Shown one piece after another: positions 1 to 12,216 of a stretch of 64,000 bases of DNA. The translations under genes and the position numbers were made by a program. The notes beneath the pieces are model-generated. The model was given only the letters and a program-made list of their open reading frames with translations, had not been told where the DNA came from and did no database searches. The DNA is from Diprion similis. Taxonomy: Eukaryota > Arthropoda > Insecta > Hymenoptera > Diprionidae. Each line of letters starts with the position of its first letter. Positions within the stretch are counted from its first letter, which is position 1. The stretch is taken from positions 4,340,001 through 4,404,000 of the forward strand of contig NC_060110.1 of NCBI RefSeq assembly GCF_021155765.1, in the 5' to 3' direction.

Positions 1-1747
1 CCTAGTTGTAACTATAATACTTTTTGTTATAAAATTGTGTTCGTTTCCTAAGAAAATTAATACCTCTTACTACTAAAATCGCAGCTATTATTTGATATAG
101 AAAAATTCCAAGCTTGAGAAAAGCGTAAAAATATCGATATACATTTCAAAAAAGTATTCACATTAGGGCGGGAAAAATATTGTCAGTCTCGAGACGTCGA
201 AAATTGAAGCGCAGATTTTTTGTTACTTGAGATGCGAATGTTATTTGTTAGCCTTCATCAACGAATCGTCTGCTATAAATTAGACCTTCTTGTAGTGAAG
301 CGTCAGTTTCTTTTATAGCCAACTTTTATAGCGTGCACAGTAAACCAGAGTGCGCTGTATTTGAAATCGGACCTGCAAAAGCGTCTGTAATTCTCTGCCT
401 AAGCGCGGTTCTCATTTTATCAATTCTTCAAATTTTTATACTTTCGTAGACTCAGATAAACTTAAAGTACAATTTATGAAAATATGTAATAAGAATTTGT
501 CATCAAGCAAAATGTATAGGTTTATCAGTAGAAAGAAGGAAAAAAGTATTTTAAGAAAAATTACAAATTTATTTTTCGAAAAAAAAGGATTTTTGAAAAA
601 AAAAATTATTTATAAATAAACTCGAAAAAATGTAAACTTTCATTTAGAAAATGTAATTGAGAGGAAATGTTATAGGCTTGTTGGTAAAATATTGAAAATT
701 GATCCATTTCCGGTAGAACCGGAAGACCAAATTAAACGGAACATGAAAATTTTTAATGCTCGTTATGCAGATGTAAATTTCTGTAAGTTTCAGATTTTTT
801 CATCCAACCTTTTCCAAAATCATCACGGAAGTTTATCGCACAGACCGGCAAACAGATCGACATTCGTCTAAGAACCTATTTTTCAGATTCTACAGGTTGG
901 AAAATGTAAAGATTCGTTGAAATTGGAAAAAGTGATTTTCGACCGAAACTAATACATTTCTCATATCACCAAAGGTGACGAAAAGTGAAAAGAACCTTTT
1001 ACAAGTTTCACACAAATCCAGTCTTTCAATTCGCATTCATTAAAATAAAGTCAATTATTTACTGTATTATTATCATAGTCAAGCAATGACGATAATACGA
1101 TAACCGGTTTTCGTCCACGATGTGTTAGGATGTATGACGTACCAACGTTCGAGGATCACTGCCAAAATCGTATGGTCGATGACGAATACCTGAGTAAGAT
1201 CTGACTTCAATGGTCCTCGACTTAGTTCGTTGGTATTAATTTCATCGCAGTAACACAATGTAATAGTCAATCTTCGTCGAGGAATTTTGCTTGGTCGAGG
1301 ATCACCAAGAACGTTGCATCAACGTCAATGAATATCCAGGTACAAATCAAGATGTAGGAAATGCAACCAGGTAACATTATTTACCTCTCAATGAAATATC
1401 ATTATGTAATAGCCAGCCGTATCGGAAGGAAGATTGTGATTTTACCGATAGAATTCTATCAATTCAAACAAACGTTCATATTAATGTGACAAATATGTTT
1501 AAACATTCTAATCTTAACAAGTAGTATGCTAGTCCGTATAGTCAATTTGTTTGTACTGATGTAGTTATAATTTTTTTATTCAATTTACTGGATTAAATAA
1601 ATCTAACTTGCCAATGTTGTGCTAATTGATTTCGTGACTTGAATGCTTCTCACGGAACATGAGTTAATTTCAATACATGCTTCTATAGCTATAGCTAAAT
1701 TTATATTCCATGTGATACTTACGATAATTCATTTGTTTTTCTTACAG
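1..1747. other. Non-coding AT-rich flank, nothing recognised
   Basis: No long open frame, RNA gene or recognisable repeat is visible on either strand. The stretch has short homopolymer runs around 540-610. A possible splice donor follows an AATATCCAG word near 1338, which could pair with the acceptor at 1747, but the joined product has no convincing coding frame. It may hold untranslated or long non-coding transcript sequence. Confidence 0.4.
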
Positions 1748-1848
1748 AATATGATATTCGAGGTAGTCTGCTAAGCGGCTCGACATCAAACCAACATATC
1801 AGAGGAACAATCAAAATGCTACTGGAAAATACGCGCTGTCTCAAGGAT
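1748..1848 (+). other. Candidate orphan exon (weak)
   Basis: This 101-nt segment is bounded by an acceptor-like TTCTTACAG and a donor-like GTATGT. Only one of its three plus frames is open, giving about 33 residues with no family I recognise. No partner coding exon was found within the window. It could be an exon of a gene lying mostly to the left, a non-coding transcript exon, or chance. Confidence 0.15.
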
Positions 1849-2659
1849 GTATGTATCTTTTTTTTCAAAATTAGGTTGGCAACAATACGCAAGTTTTTTA
1901 TTCAGTTCAAATATCCATTGAGATTTTTATGTTATTTCACGTCAATTGTGAGGAAGAATATGCAATTTATTTAATTATTTGGAGAGAATCCTTAAAAGTT
2001 TTACATAAGTTTTTATTAGTTTTCCTAAGCAATCGACAGTGGTTCTTCGCTCGTTACTTTCGAGAATATTGAGACTGTTCGTGAAGTACATACATAAAGC
2101 TCACATAACTTATGCTTTGTGACTCTGTTGTATTAATTCCCATAGCTTAAATTTGCTTCACCAAGCATCCATCACCTAATACGCTGTTAAAAAACTTTTT
2201 GCCCATGCTAACGCTAGTTGGGATATGAAAATGTGAAAATCTATTTCACAGAATTTTTGAATGTAAAAATTCAAAAAATAGAAGAAATTCAAAATGTAGA
2301 AGTATAAAGTATAGCAACCCAAGATATGAAATGGTCAGAATCGACAAGAATATAGCATCCTAAAACTTGTAATTGCAGAATCCTGGAAATTCGTTATTTT
2401 CGCTTTTTATACTTCACGTTTCTACGATTTGACTTTTCTAGCCGCTTAGAAAAACTAACATTATCAATAAAGATTTATGTGAAACAGGATGTATGTTAAT
2501 CAGTAGTAGGTGACTTCGTGGAGCGGCGAAGGAACCAGGCGAATTGACGATAACAAGTGAACACTCGAATGGGATTTGAGGGTTTTGACGTTAATGAAGA
2601 ATGTGGATTTCAGCTTGATCTTTACGTTTATTCAAGATTCAAAATAGATATACAAAGAA
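1849..2659. other. Non-coding, nothing recognised
   Basis: AT-rich sequence without a supported gene. A GC-richer patch around 2500-2560 begins a segment running to about 2960 that looks compositionally unlike its surroundings and may be a decayed transposon. I could not identify a family. Confidence 0.3.
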
Positions 2660-2785
2660 AAATGCTCTCGGGCAGAGAACAATGTAACAGTTACAATCTT
2701 ATATTAAGAAATGCTCTCGGACAGAGTAGCGAAGTATCAATTACAAACTTATATTTAAAAAATGCTCTACGAGCTCGATCTGCAC
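2660..2785 (+). repeat. Short degenerate tandem repeat, about 50-bp unit, ~2.4 copies
   Basis: The word AATGCTCTCGG recurs at 2661 and 2710, and a variant (AATGCTCTACG) at 2761, so the spacing is 49 and 51 nt. The sequence between the words is similar (a TTACAA...CTTATATT stretch follows each of the first two). The repeat lies in a 97-codon open frame at 2557-2850 with no recognisable protein features, which I take as fortuitous. Confidence 0.6.
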
Positions 2786-3824
2786 CCGTTTATGTAAGGC
2801 ACGATCTTCTATGCTCCTGTACAATTTGGGTGACAGATTTATTACATTGACTCACAGGCGAATTTCGGGGGGTGCTGGACACTGATTGGTTACGACCAAG
2901 GCGACCTAATTAGCGTCCCGGTTGTTACCTTATACAGTTTGCTTCCCGTATCCCGGCTAACTTCAAGCTTGCTTCTAAAGTTTGCTTTGGAATTGTTTAT
3001 GATATTTGATATTGAATGTATTTCGCTTGTAGTTCATGCAATACTTGAAACCATTCTATAATTAAAAATATCCTTAATATGAAAAATGCTACGGGTTTGG
3101 TTTGACGCGGAAATTTATTCATGCTATTTAATATTTGGACGTTATCGATCAATATTTTAGCTTAGATATTCCGAAAGATTGGAATATGAATGAATAATAT
3201 TTGTTTGATAATATTCCAATATCATAATATAGAAAAGAAATTAATGTATTTATATGTATATATGCAGATGCGTTTAAGCATTGGATATAAGTATAATACT
3301 CTCGGATGTGGATGCTGGTCATATCTGTGGTATTTTTACCGACCGAACTATTTCGTGTAAGACAGGATCACCTATAATACGGCGGAGTTAAGTCCATGCT
3401 CTCCTAGTAACCTTCGTCTAGGGGTTTTTCGGAGACTTCATTAGTGTTAAATAATACTTTCAACTTAAGTCCGTGCTTTCAACGGTTCAAAAAATAACTA
3501 TAGTAAAGATTCCGTCGATTCCGTAAGAAGATCTCGCGACCATTAAGGTGAGTATAGCCTTTTAGTTACTGGAAAATAGTTAGATGGGGATAACTAGGTA
3601 ATATCTAGTAACTTTTGGGTTATTCGCATGATTCTCATACTGAAGTTAGGCATGGTTAGTTAAGGTTCTGAAAATAGAAAAGGAAAAAACTATAGCTGAG
3701 CAGTCGGATGTTACACTACATCAGTAAAACGGCGGTACCATTTACTTGCCAATCTTATGTTCAAGATCTGTTATTAATGGGCGCTTCCCGGTTTCATCAA
3801 TTTTCGAACACACATCAATACCAA
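2786..3824. other. Non-coding stretch upstream of mbf1
   Basis: No coding signal. Around 3360-3560 there are two related words (TTAAGTCCATGCT and TTAAGTCCGTGCT) about 80 nt apart, and a good donor-like AAGGTGAGTA near 3546-3555. The latter might be the end of a 5' untranslated exon of mbf1, but I cannot prove it. Confidence 0.3.
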
Positions 3825-3869
3825 GTGATTTCATTGGTTGGGTCTAACGGAATAGGCCAATGAAATCAC
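3825..3869. promoter_or_regulatory. Inverted CCAAT-containing dyad upstream of mbf1
   Basis: GTGATTTCATTGG at 3825-3837 and its exact reverse complement CCAATGAAATCAC at 3857-3869 form a 13-bp dyad with a 19-nt spacer, about 325 bp upstream of the mbf1 start codon. Each arm carries a CCAAT pentamer, the core of NF-Y sites. A promoter role is inferred from position and motif only. Confidence 0.35.
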
Positions 3870-4192
3870 CAAGTGTCGTGTTTTGGCAGAAAATACACGT
3901 AAATGGAAACCGCCATTATCTCTATCTGGCTGCTCCATCGGACACAGTTATCAGTTCAACGAGAACTCCACATGAGGGCGACAAATCGAATCAGATGTGG
4001 TATGAAGTCCGTTCGTATGCCCTGTAAGTGTCGTGTGGTACACAAGTTACTAGTTCATGTCTTAACGAATTGCGAGTTTTAGAACGGATACAAGAAGAAA
4101 TTACTGGAACTGTGCTCGCTACAAACGTTAACGATATAACATCGTAATATTTACTCATTTCCTCCCTTAGTATACCTCGATAATTACTAATC

Positions 4193-7192
4193 ATGTCGGA
4201 TTGGGACACCGTGCCAATTACTTTGCGTAAACGCGCCCCAAAAGCAGCTACCATGAAGTCAGAACAGGTAAATCATATTGTATATGACGACCGCAAGGCT
4301 CGGTCCGTTGACAATTCTTATTTTTCGAGAGAGCTTTTTTTCTTTTTTACAGGCAGTTAATGCGGCTAGACGTCAAGGTGTTGCCGTTGACACACAATCC
4401 AAGTGTAAGTGCTGCACTACACTCTATTCGACAACTAATCCCAGGCCATCAAACTGGGGTCATTTGTGTCCATGCACTTTCTATGTCCTCTTTTAAAGCT
4501 GTTTGTATCTTGGTAAAACAGAAATATTTCAATACCGTATTTTGATAAGAGTATAATTGGTACAAAATTGTTTCAAATTTCCAGACACTTAACCAAAATG
4601 CCAATTTGATACTGTCTGGTGTTGTATCTTTACTTATCGATTGTTACAAACTTTGTCCGAGTAATTTCAAACTAATTCACTGTCAACACCGGCAAATTTC
4701 TACATGTTGCCCCACTTACAATTGATCTTCGAAGCATTAGTTGAAAGTAATAAACAGCAGATTCATTTTGTAACATAGTTCTAATTTAGAATTGAGACTG
4801 TGACATAAAGGGCTGCACCGAAAACTTTAATCAGCATTCTACTTGGAATCTTTACAACCAATGTGATGTATCATTACTTGCAGAACATCTGTATAATCAG
4901 GAACTCTAGTATTCCTGGAAATTTTGGAATTGTCAAAGAAGTTTTATAGTATTCAAGAATCAGGAAATTTGGTGAAATAAACAGAATCATACTTGTATTT
5001 TTAAGATACACTCGATGCATTAGTTAAATTCTATTTTGTAAAGGACATGTGTGAAAGACGAAACTAATGAAAGCTCACACGTTATCTACGGATACTTAGA
5101 TTGATTCTGACCCCTTCGATATCCTCAGTACTTTTACGACCCTTGGTTTTGCATGAGCACTGTTGGCACCGCTGGCACTGCTGGCCGTGCGCCTCAGATG
5201 TTTTTCCGCTTGCTGCTTGGACTGAGGCCCACAGCCAGCAGTGTCAACGGTGCTCATTCGGAATCATGGGTCTCAAAATGACTGGGGATATCGTAGGAGT
5301 CAGAATCAATATAAGAGTCCATGTAATTTTCAAATAAGATTGAAGTTTGTAATTTTAACAGAGCGAAACATTTTTGTCTAATAGCTATTCCCGCAACTTC
5401 AGAATTGTCAGAAATGAGGTAAATGGTAAATTCTGGCTTTAATAAAGCTGGATTTAGTTATTCTGCAACAGCAATCACTACAAACAAATTCGAAAGCTGC
5501 TAAATAGCAATTGATTTTTAATGAGCTTAGTAAACGAATTTCAACTTTATTTTTGCCACAAAATACTCCTCAGACAAAATTCCACTGGATCTGGAGAACC
5601 TGAAAAGAAGAGAATTTAGAATCTAACTCTGCATCACCAGCTTATCAAATCTGAAATAGCTTTCATGGGAAATTGCCAGTAACGATACTTAGATGTCGTA
5701 AAATCTTCAATTCAAAAAATCAAGTTCCAAGTTCGTTTGCAGGGGGTGGAGGTGCCAACAAACAACATGTGACCACAAAAAATACAGCCAAACTCGATCG
5801 TGAGACTGAAGAACTCAAACATAACAAAGTTCCACTTGATCTTGGCAAGCTTATACAACAGGGGCGGCAAGCCAAAGGATTATCTCAAAAAGATCTCGCA
5901 ACAGTAAGCTATTCACTAGGTTGAAATCCATATCATTCATCATGACAAAATAGTTTGTGATAAACTTGCTATTTCATAACTTTAAAATGACGAATAATGC
6001 AGCAAAACTATAAATCGGGACACGATTGATGCAAATCATATTCACTCTACAACTGAGACCATTCGAAATTAATTCCATAGTTTCAAAATGGTAATTTTTT
6101 TCAATGTCTAGTTACGTGATTGTTATGAATTTCTACCTCATAGCTGTTCATCTAGGCACCTTTATAATTCCTACCAACATTTCCAATATTTATGAGATGA
6201 GAGCTTTTCTAGAGACTGATTTACCTGTGAATTACTTTTCTAAATCGGCAATTTTACATACTGTAGAATCTCAAGTATTCGAATCAATTGGGAAGAGGCA
6301 TAGTTTGGGTTAGCGAAAGTTTGGATAATGAGACAAAAATGTTGGATGAAACGATAATATCTACACAAATAATGTGCTGTAATACGCATCACATTATTCT
6401 AACTCTGTTCGCGTGTAAAGTTAATTAAAATATCAATAACTTTAACGTAAGACTGTCGATAGACCTTATTGGGTATCTTTTCTTAACAGCATATTTAGAT
6501 CTTTTAAAATTCGTGGCTGTCATTCAGTTACTTTAGCAATGGTTTGGATAATCAAAGTTCTACTGTATTTCATTAGTTTGCATTCATTCTTACAATAACT
6601 AATACATAGAAGAGGCTTGTCCAAATTATTACTGTAGTGTTCAAGAAAAAAGATAGGTACAATAAGAGACAATATTATTTAATCACAGAACTTATCTACA
6701 ATTAAACATAGCTGTGTAAACGATATCAATTAACACTGAGGGTTCTCCCGAAGCTGACAAATTGAGAAATTACATCATTTCAAACAGTTCAGGAATTTTT
6801 AAAATTGAGCCTTTTCACAACCCTGAAAATACGCACAGAAATAGAAAAAAAGTTCAGACTTCCATAAATGATAAATCTGTCTACACCCTGATGGTGTGTG
6901 CAATATTGTTAATCTATCATTTGATTATGATTTTTCCCGTGTTGGAGCTGAGCTTGTAAAATCGGTATCTAGGTGTCATTAGAAATCGTTGACATCTATA
7001 CTTTGATGTTAATCAGCTTCATTCACTCCTATCCAGAAAGTGAACGAAAAACCGCAAGTCATCAACGATTACGAAGCAGGTAGAGGCATACCAAACCAAT
7101 TGGTAATCGGAAAGATCGAACGTGTCCTGGGAACCAAACTACGCGGAAAAGATCGTGGCCAGCAACTGTTGCCCCCCGGGACAAAGAATTAA
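4193..7192 (+). CDS. mbf1: Multiprotein-bridging factor 1 / endothelial differentiation-related factor 1 homologue
   Basis: Coactivator that links DNA-bound regulators to TBP in the nucleus; members of this conserved family also associate with ribosomes. Four coding exons: 4193-4267, 4353-4404, 5743-5903 and 7037-7192, all with GT-AG introns, sum to 444 nt (147 residues plus TAA), the normal family length. The protein starts [17 protein letters not shown], a typical MBF1 N-terminus. Residues about 40-75 hold the NKQH...[11 protein letters not shown] block that is a family signature. Residues about 79-133 form the Cro/C1-type helix-turn-helix ([18 protein letters not shown], then [10 protein letters not shown]). 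The Trp codon at residue 43 is split by intron 2. The start is the first ATG of the conserved N-terminus. Intron 2 carries a foldback element. The gene is convergent with PSMB1 downstream. No lesion is seen. Confidence 0.95.
5100..5310. mobile_element. Foldback (MITE-like) element in mbf1 intron 2
   Basis: The 211-bp segment begins ATTGATTCTGA and ends with its reverse complement TCAGAATCAAT. The two arms, each about 90-95 bp, pair through most of their length (for example GATATCCTCAG with CTGGGGATATC, and GAGCACTGTTGGCA with TGTCAACGGTGCTC). The loop is about 25 nt. No coding capacity and no clear target-site duplication are visible. It is consistent with a small non-autonomous DNA transposon; a structured intronic RNA is an alternative. 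Confidence 0.7.
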
Positions 7193-8502
7193 ATCTCGGG
7201 GGAACAAATTCTCAACTTTTAGTCTTAAGGCCAGTTTTCATCCACTTATAATTAGAATTGTATATTATATGAGTTGTGAATAACTTGCAAAATAATGGTC
7301 ATGTATATTCAGACGATCATCAGTTCAATTATAAAGGATGTTAAAACAACTTCCAAACATCAAGATTATTTACATTACTAGGACAACAATCACGTATATT
7401 ACTTGTATGTTGTAAACTTGTATAAGTAGTCATCTTTTTGAATGGTACATCTGAGCCTTTGAAGTGAATCCAAACATTTTTACATTTCTGAAAGGTTTGT
7501 ATGCCAGACGTGATTTTTTCACAATAATTACCTGATAGCTTCAAGCTTCATTATTGGTTGTGACTATAGTTGCTTGGAGCTTTTACAGATACTTGTCCTA
7601 CTCCTTCCTGTTTACTTCACGATATTTTTCTTGAATTTTTATGATATTTAGCACATTGGTATATGCGTCAAATAAATTTATAATGTACAAATGCTCCGTG
7701 TGCTACATCAGTATCAAGTGGTCACTGACTCGAAGTACATTGAAGGACGAGTGAAGATGACTGTACAAAAACCATAATACTTTCCCTACATTGCGACTAG
7801 TGAGAAAATTAATTAGTCATATTATGGCCATTTATGATTGAATGAATTATGAGAAAATGCTAGTTTAAAAATAATGCTATGTCATTTCAACAAAATCTTG
7901 ACAAATATTGATACTGGTGATAGAACAACTCATGATAAGTGGATGGAAATATTACTTTATACATAATTGTTTCCCTGATAAAATCTTCATGCCACCAACC
8001 ACTATTCTCTGGATTGTGATTATATATACCTTTTCTTTGTCCTTGGTTATTTTGATATGGTGTATTATAAACTAGACTCTGTATTTTGTTTGTACGAGGT
8101 GATAATTGGAGAAAATTTATAAAAAAAATACATTAATAGAGTTATTTTAAATGAAATCATAATAATTGTAATAAGTGTTAATAAAGGTATGAAATAAATT
8201 CAAGCATAAAAAATGTAGATTTCCTGCAATGAAGCATGTTAAATTCTATAATTATTAATCATAAATAAAGCTTATCTTATAACTTAGAATCTGTTTTGTT
8301 GAGTCCTATGTCCCACATCACCCAACATAAATAATGAAATTCAATTTCGCAATGCAATTTCTCCATCCAATATATTATCCTTTTTCAAAGCTTTGTCTCC
8401 TTCCATTTTTCAAAAAACAGTTCTTGGCCTTAACTTACAAATTTGCGGAGAATTTGCATGCTTAACATGAGACTTGTACAATTGATGGATGGGATAAAAT
8501 CA
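7193..8502 (+). other. mbf1 3' region, with candidate poly(A) signals
   Basis: No coding signal follows the mbf1 stop codon. AATAAA occurs at 7671-7676 and again in a cluster around 8180-8270, so the transcript could end near 7.7 or 8.3 kb. The rest is AT-rich intergenic DNA between two convergent genes. Confidence 0.4.
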
Positions 8503-8937
8503 TAGATTGTTAATTCTTGCTGATTTCAGGCGTCAAAGTTAACGAAATATAACTCGGCTTTGCTTGAACTTCATCAGTTGAAATAAGAACGGTTGGAATG
8601 TATATACTTTTGCTAACAGAATATAAGCTAGTTTATGCTCTTAAAATCAAAATTCGAAGCTCTAGAGTCGCGTAATTCTTTGAAAACATTGTTTGTAGCT
8701 TTGCGTATCTTGTAACCCAATTTATTTGTATAGCTATTGAATTGTCATTTGTGCAGTGTGTGACCACACATTGGGCCACAAAATTGGGCCTTTAGAACAT
8801 AAACTAACTTGTATCCCATTAGCAAAAGTGTATAGATTCTAATTGTTCTTATTTCGATTAATAAAGTTCAAGCAAAGTTAATTTATGCTATGTTGAAGGT
8901 AGCGTCTGAAATTTGCAATAATTAAGTTAACAATCTA
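8503..8937. mobile_element. Foldback (MITE-like) element between mbf1 and PSMB1
   Basis: The ends are TAGATTGTTAA at 8503 and TTAACAATCTA ending at 8937. Arms of roughly 150-170 nt are imperfectly complementary. Matched words include CTTTGCTTGAACTT with AAGTTCAAGCAAAG, GAAATAAGAAC with GTTCTTATTTC, and ACTTTTGCTAA with TTAGCAAAAGT. No protein is encoded. The right end is about 90 bp from the PSMB1 stop codon, in the convergent intergenic gap. Confidence 0.7.
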
Positions 8938-8974
8938 ATAAAAAAAACAACGAGCTGGATTGGAATTATTAGAT

Positions 8975-8980
8975 TTTATT
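8975..8980 (-). terminator. Candidate poly(A) signal of PSMB1
   Basis: TTTATT on the plus strand is AATAAA on the minus strand, about 47 nt beyond the PSMB1 stop codon. The position suits a short 3' untranslated region. Confidence 0.5.
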
Positions 8981-9026
8981 ATAGAACAGATATCGGCAAT
9001 ATGAAATTACAATACGTATTATTAAA

Positions 9027-10899
9027 TCAATCCTTTCTAAGGTCAAACTTATCTGCCTTGATGCCATCTTTTGTAATGATATTTATAAAAATACCATCGC
9101 CAGTGTAAATGTCTCTTTCAGCAGCTGATATAAAGACATCTTTCAGAATAGCTAAAGCACGATCTTGAGGCAAAGGAGTCTTGTCAACACCCTCCTGGTT
9201 CTGGTAACCGATCTAAAAAGAAGTATCAAAATTTTAGAAACTCATTTCAATGAAATGTATTTCTACTGACTCAATAACATTTCAAATTTCATATGGAACA
9301 TCCCAGTTTTCAAGCATCCGCAACCTTGTATACCTAATCTGTGAAGCAACAGAATGGGAACTCCATTGTAAAATCGAAAAGTACCTGATTATCAAGCAAT
9401 GGCTGTAATAGAGCACCGGCAGAGCCACCAGCTCTGAAGTTCGATCGTTCGCAATGTCCGATAGGATCGTAGCTATACACACATCCTTTTCCATTCTCAT
9501 CCAAACCAGCCAAAATGTTGCTAATATAGTAGGGAAAGAATCTCTTGTAGTACAGCATTGTAGACAACATTTGTGCGGTAGCAGGAGTTGTCAATTCCTT
9601 GTGATGCTCATGTTTGTACATCTGAAATTGGGTTATTTTCTTTTTGTTCGTGAAATATTTACAACTGGCGTAATATTGATAAACGCAGGGGTCTTATTTA
9701 AATTAGTAAAAAAAATCAAAAAGTGGATAAGGTCTGAGAATGTGGTTCATACAAGAGTATAGTGCAGATAGCAGGGTTGAAGAGCCAATAAGGCAGTGAG
9801 GAAATAATGTCCAGGAAACATTGAGATACTAATCCACATTTTAATTAGAAAGTTTTGAGATTGAAGAAAAGATGTTATTTTCTATTCTAAGCAATGTTGG
9901 TTATTTTCCCTGACCCAATTAAATCTACTAAGTTATTTTTTTTTTAAATCAACACCCAGATGCATAAAGACAGTAAAACACTATATAAACTTTCATATTA
10001 AGCACATTAAGCACATTTTTATCAAATAAGTATATATAGTATTTATATTGTTAGGATGAATCAAAATACGCAAAACTATCATATGACTATTAGTCAGCTA
10101 CCTGAAAGGATTTTAAAAAATATTGAAACAGTTTATAGGATAAGCAATTTTGAATCATATTTCCCAAATTCAGCCATAGATACTAACAGGTACTAGAATC
10201 AAATTTGTTATTGAAAAAATAATGATAATTGTGTTGCAGTTGAGTAGAACCCAAAACCCCAGGTTTATTCCCACCCTAGGAACATTTGTGCGCAACCAAC
10301 AGTAACTGGCAGCTAGTTACCTGCATACGAGCCTGGAGGATTCTTGTGAGCGTCAAGGTATCACACCAACAACCTGAGCAGCCCAAAACAGTTGTGTTGG
10401 AAAGTGGAAATAATTTCTGCTGCTCGCGAGTGAATATTGAGAATCCAGTACTCAATCGTGAATCTGCCGCAATGATGGCGTAATCTTCGCCAGCTATCGC
10501 CATGACGCTCCTATTAAGGACGAGATAAAGAATCACAGTATATGAGTGAATTGATAGCTTCCATCCAGATAAAACAATTTTCAATAAGTCGAGGTAATTT
10601 ATATGCAAACATATAACACGAAAATGTTCTTAAGCAAAAAAGTTGTTTTGTGCATCTTCATCGTTACAAGCATCCGTATTTGAAGCTAATCACAATTCGC
10701 AGATTTAAGAAAACTTTGATTTTTTTGTAATAGTTGAGTAAGTTTGACGCAGCACCTCCAAGATATGGAAAGTTCATTTTTAGGTTATGTTAAATTCTTA
10801 CCCTCCATTATCGGCGTAGGGGCTGAAGTGCACTTTCTTTGCTCCTTGAACTTCATAATCGGGGAAAGAGCCGGCCGAGTAACCGCCAAGAAGAGCCAT
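9027..10899 (-). CDS. PSMB1: Proteasome subunit beta type-1 (beta6)
   Basis: Non-catalytic beta6 subunit of the 20S proteasome core, part of the two inner rings. Coding exons in transcript order are 10899-10802, 10510-10321, 9621-9385 and 9212-9027, with GT-AG introns and matching phase, totalling 711 nt (236 residues plus TGA), close to the usual ~240. The N-terminus [16 protein letters not shown] leads into FSPYADNGG, the family's processing region, with no Thr nucleophile at the expected position, as is normal for beta6. The beta-fold core is clear: [67 protein letters not shown] and [16 protein letters not shown]. The C-terminus ends LRKD, the same tetrapeptide as in known homologues. It is convergent with mbf1; its 5' end faces the satellite array about 970 bp away. 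Confidence 0.95.
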
Positions 10900-11870
10900 G
10901 TTCAATTAATTAACTATACAAGTTGATTATAAGCATTCACTTCAGTCGTCGAATGACAACTCACTTTTTCAAACAAGACAAGCTGTGGCACCGTCACCAC
11001 GGAGTAATGTGTATAGAGGACCAGATACGCTACCGTGCTTGGTTAACCGCAGCCACGGTAAATAACTCAGGGCTTCGCCGGAAAACAGCGCTGTCATCGT
11101 CTGAGCTGTAGGGTTTGCGAATTATACGTGCGATGATAGGTGCGATTGCCGCCTTTGTATCAATGAACGATACAAACGAATAAATTCTATTATTTGCAAT
11201 TGTAGAACAACATAACAGCATGTTAACATGTATTCGAATTATTTTGAGATTCTTATTCTGCATTTCCGTGAGCTATGATTGTGAAACTTTATTCGAGCAT
11301 TGAGCTATATTTTCTAGAATTACGTACTGAAATAAAAGCAAAAATTAATTGAAGACTTGTTGTCATCGCTAATTTGTTCAACAATCCCTATCCTCTTCCA
11401 AGTTTTGTGGCTTTTTCAGCAATTGAGATAGGTTCAGTAACAATTGCCGGCAAGGATTACAGTAATTTGCAAAAGGTTCCAGAATGCCGTACTGTTTTAT
11501 TCCATCCTGCCATTCTGGCAATTCGAAGCTTACCAAGTAGCTAGGTCAGGACGCAACAGAAATCCCCCATAAATCAGGTACATACACACAACAATGGCAG
11601 CTACCGTTTGCGAATCTCCCTTTTCTTCGTTGGGTATGGAAACAGTTACAGAATATCAGATGGGGATCGTTGTCTTACCTCGTTTTTCCACTTATCTGTC
11701 ATACAGCCTGTCCCGGTACCTGCCGATGAACTTGCCTGATTGGTCGTAAATACGAATGTCATGATTGCTGATTTAGGAAAAAGAAGGAAAGCTGGACGTA
11801 ACAAGAATGCGGATTTATCTGGAATATATGAGATATACGATTCAATATCCAAAACAATGATTAACTTGAC
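10900..11870. other. Intergenic DNA between PSMB1 and the satellite array
   Basis: Contains the presumed PSMB1 promoter and 5' untranslated sequence. Short open frames on both strands show no family features. No repeat is recognised before the first degenerate satellite monomer begins near 11,871. Confidence 0.4.
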
Positions 11871-12216
11871 CTGTTGCTCGCAGCGTATTGGGACTGCACC
11901 CAATCGATTTCTTTTGCAAAATGACGTCAAAATAAGACGTGCGAGAATTGCTTGCGGCATTTCTTGATGTCAACGAAATTTGCGCCAAAAATTCTGAGGG
12001 GTTAGCCTTACTTTTTTTCGTGATTTTCGGAGCAGAAAATTTTCCGTCTCGGAATCGATTCGTATGACCCTTTCGGGATTATTTTGACGCGGAAGGACTC
12101 AGAAACCACGGCGAGAAAAGCGTGAAACCGACAGCAGAGAAATGACGACGATAAGACCAGCAGCCGAAGAATTGAAAAAATACGTCTTTCGTTTTTTGGC
12201 TGTAACTTTTGATCCG
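11871..12216. repeat. Left edge: diverged, longer satellite monomer (~343 bp)
   Basis: The landmark spacing 11874 to 12217 is 343 nt, against 312 elsewhere. The extra ~31 nt falls near 12,150-12,182, between the GACGACGATAAGACC and CGTTTTTTGGCTG words. Many substitutions separate this unit from the core. Its CGTGATTTTCGGAGC and CGTCTCGGAATC words are shared with the right edge unit and absent from the core. Confidence 0.8.

Noticed and set aside
2557..2850. 97-codon plus-strand ORF
   Set aside because: It has no family features and overlaps a degenerate tandem repeat; probably chance.
9454..9762. 102-codon plus-strand ORF over PSMB1
   Set aside because: Antisense shadow of a PSMB1 exon and adjoining intron.
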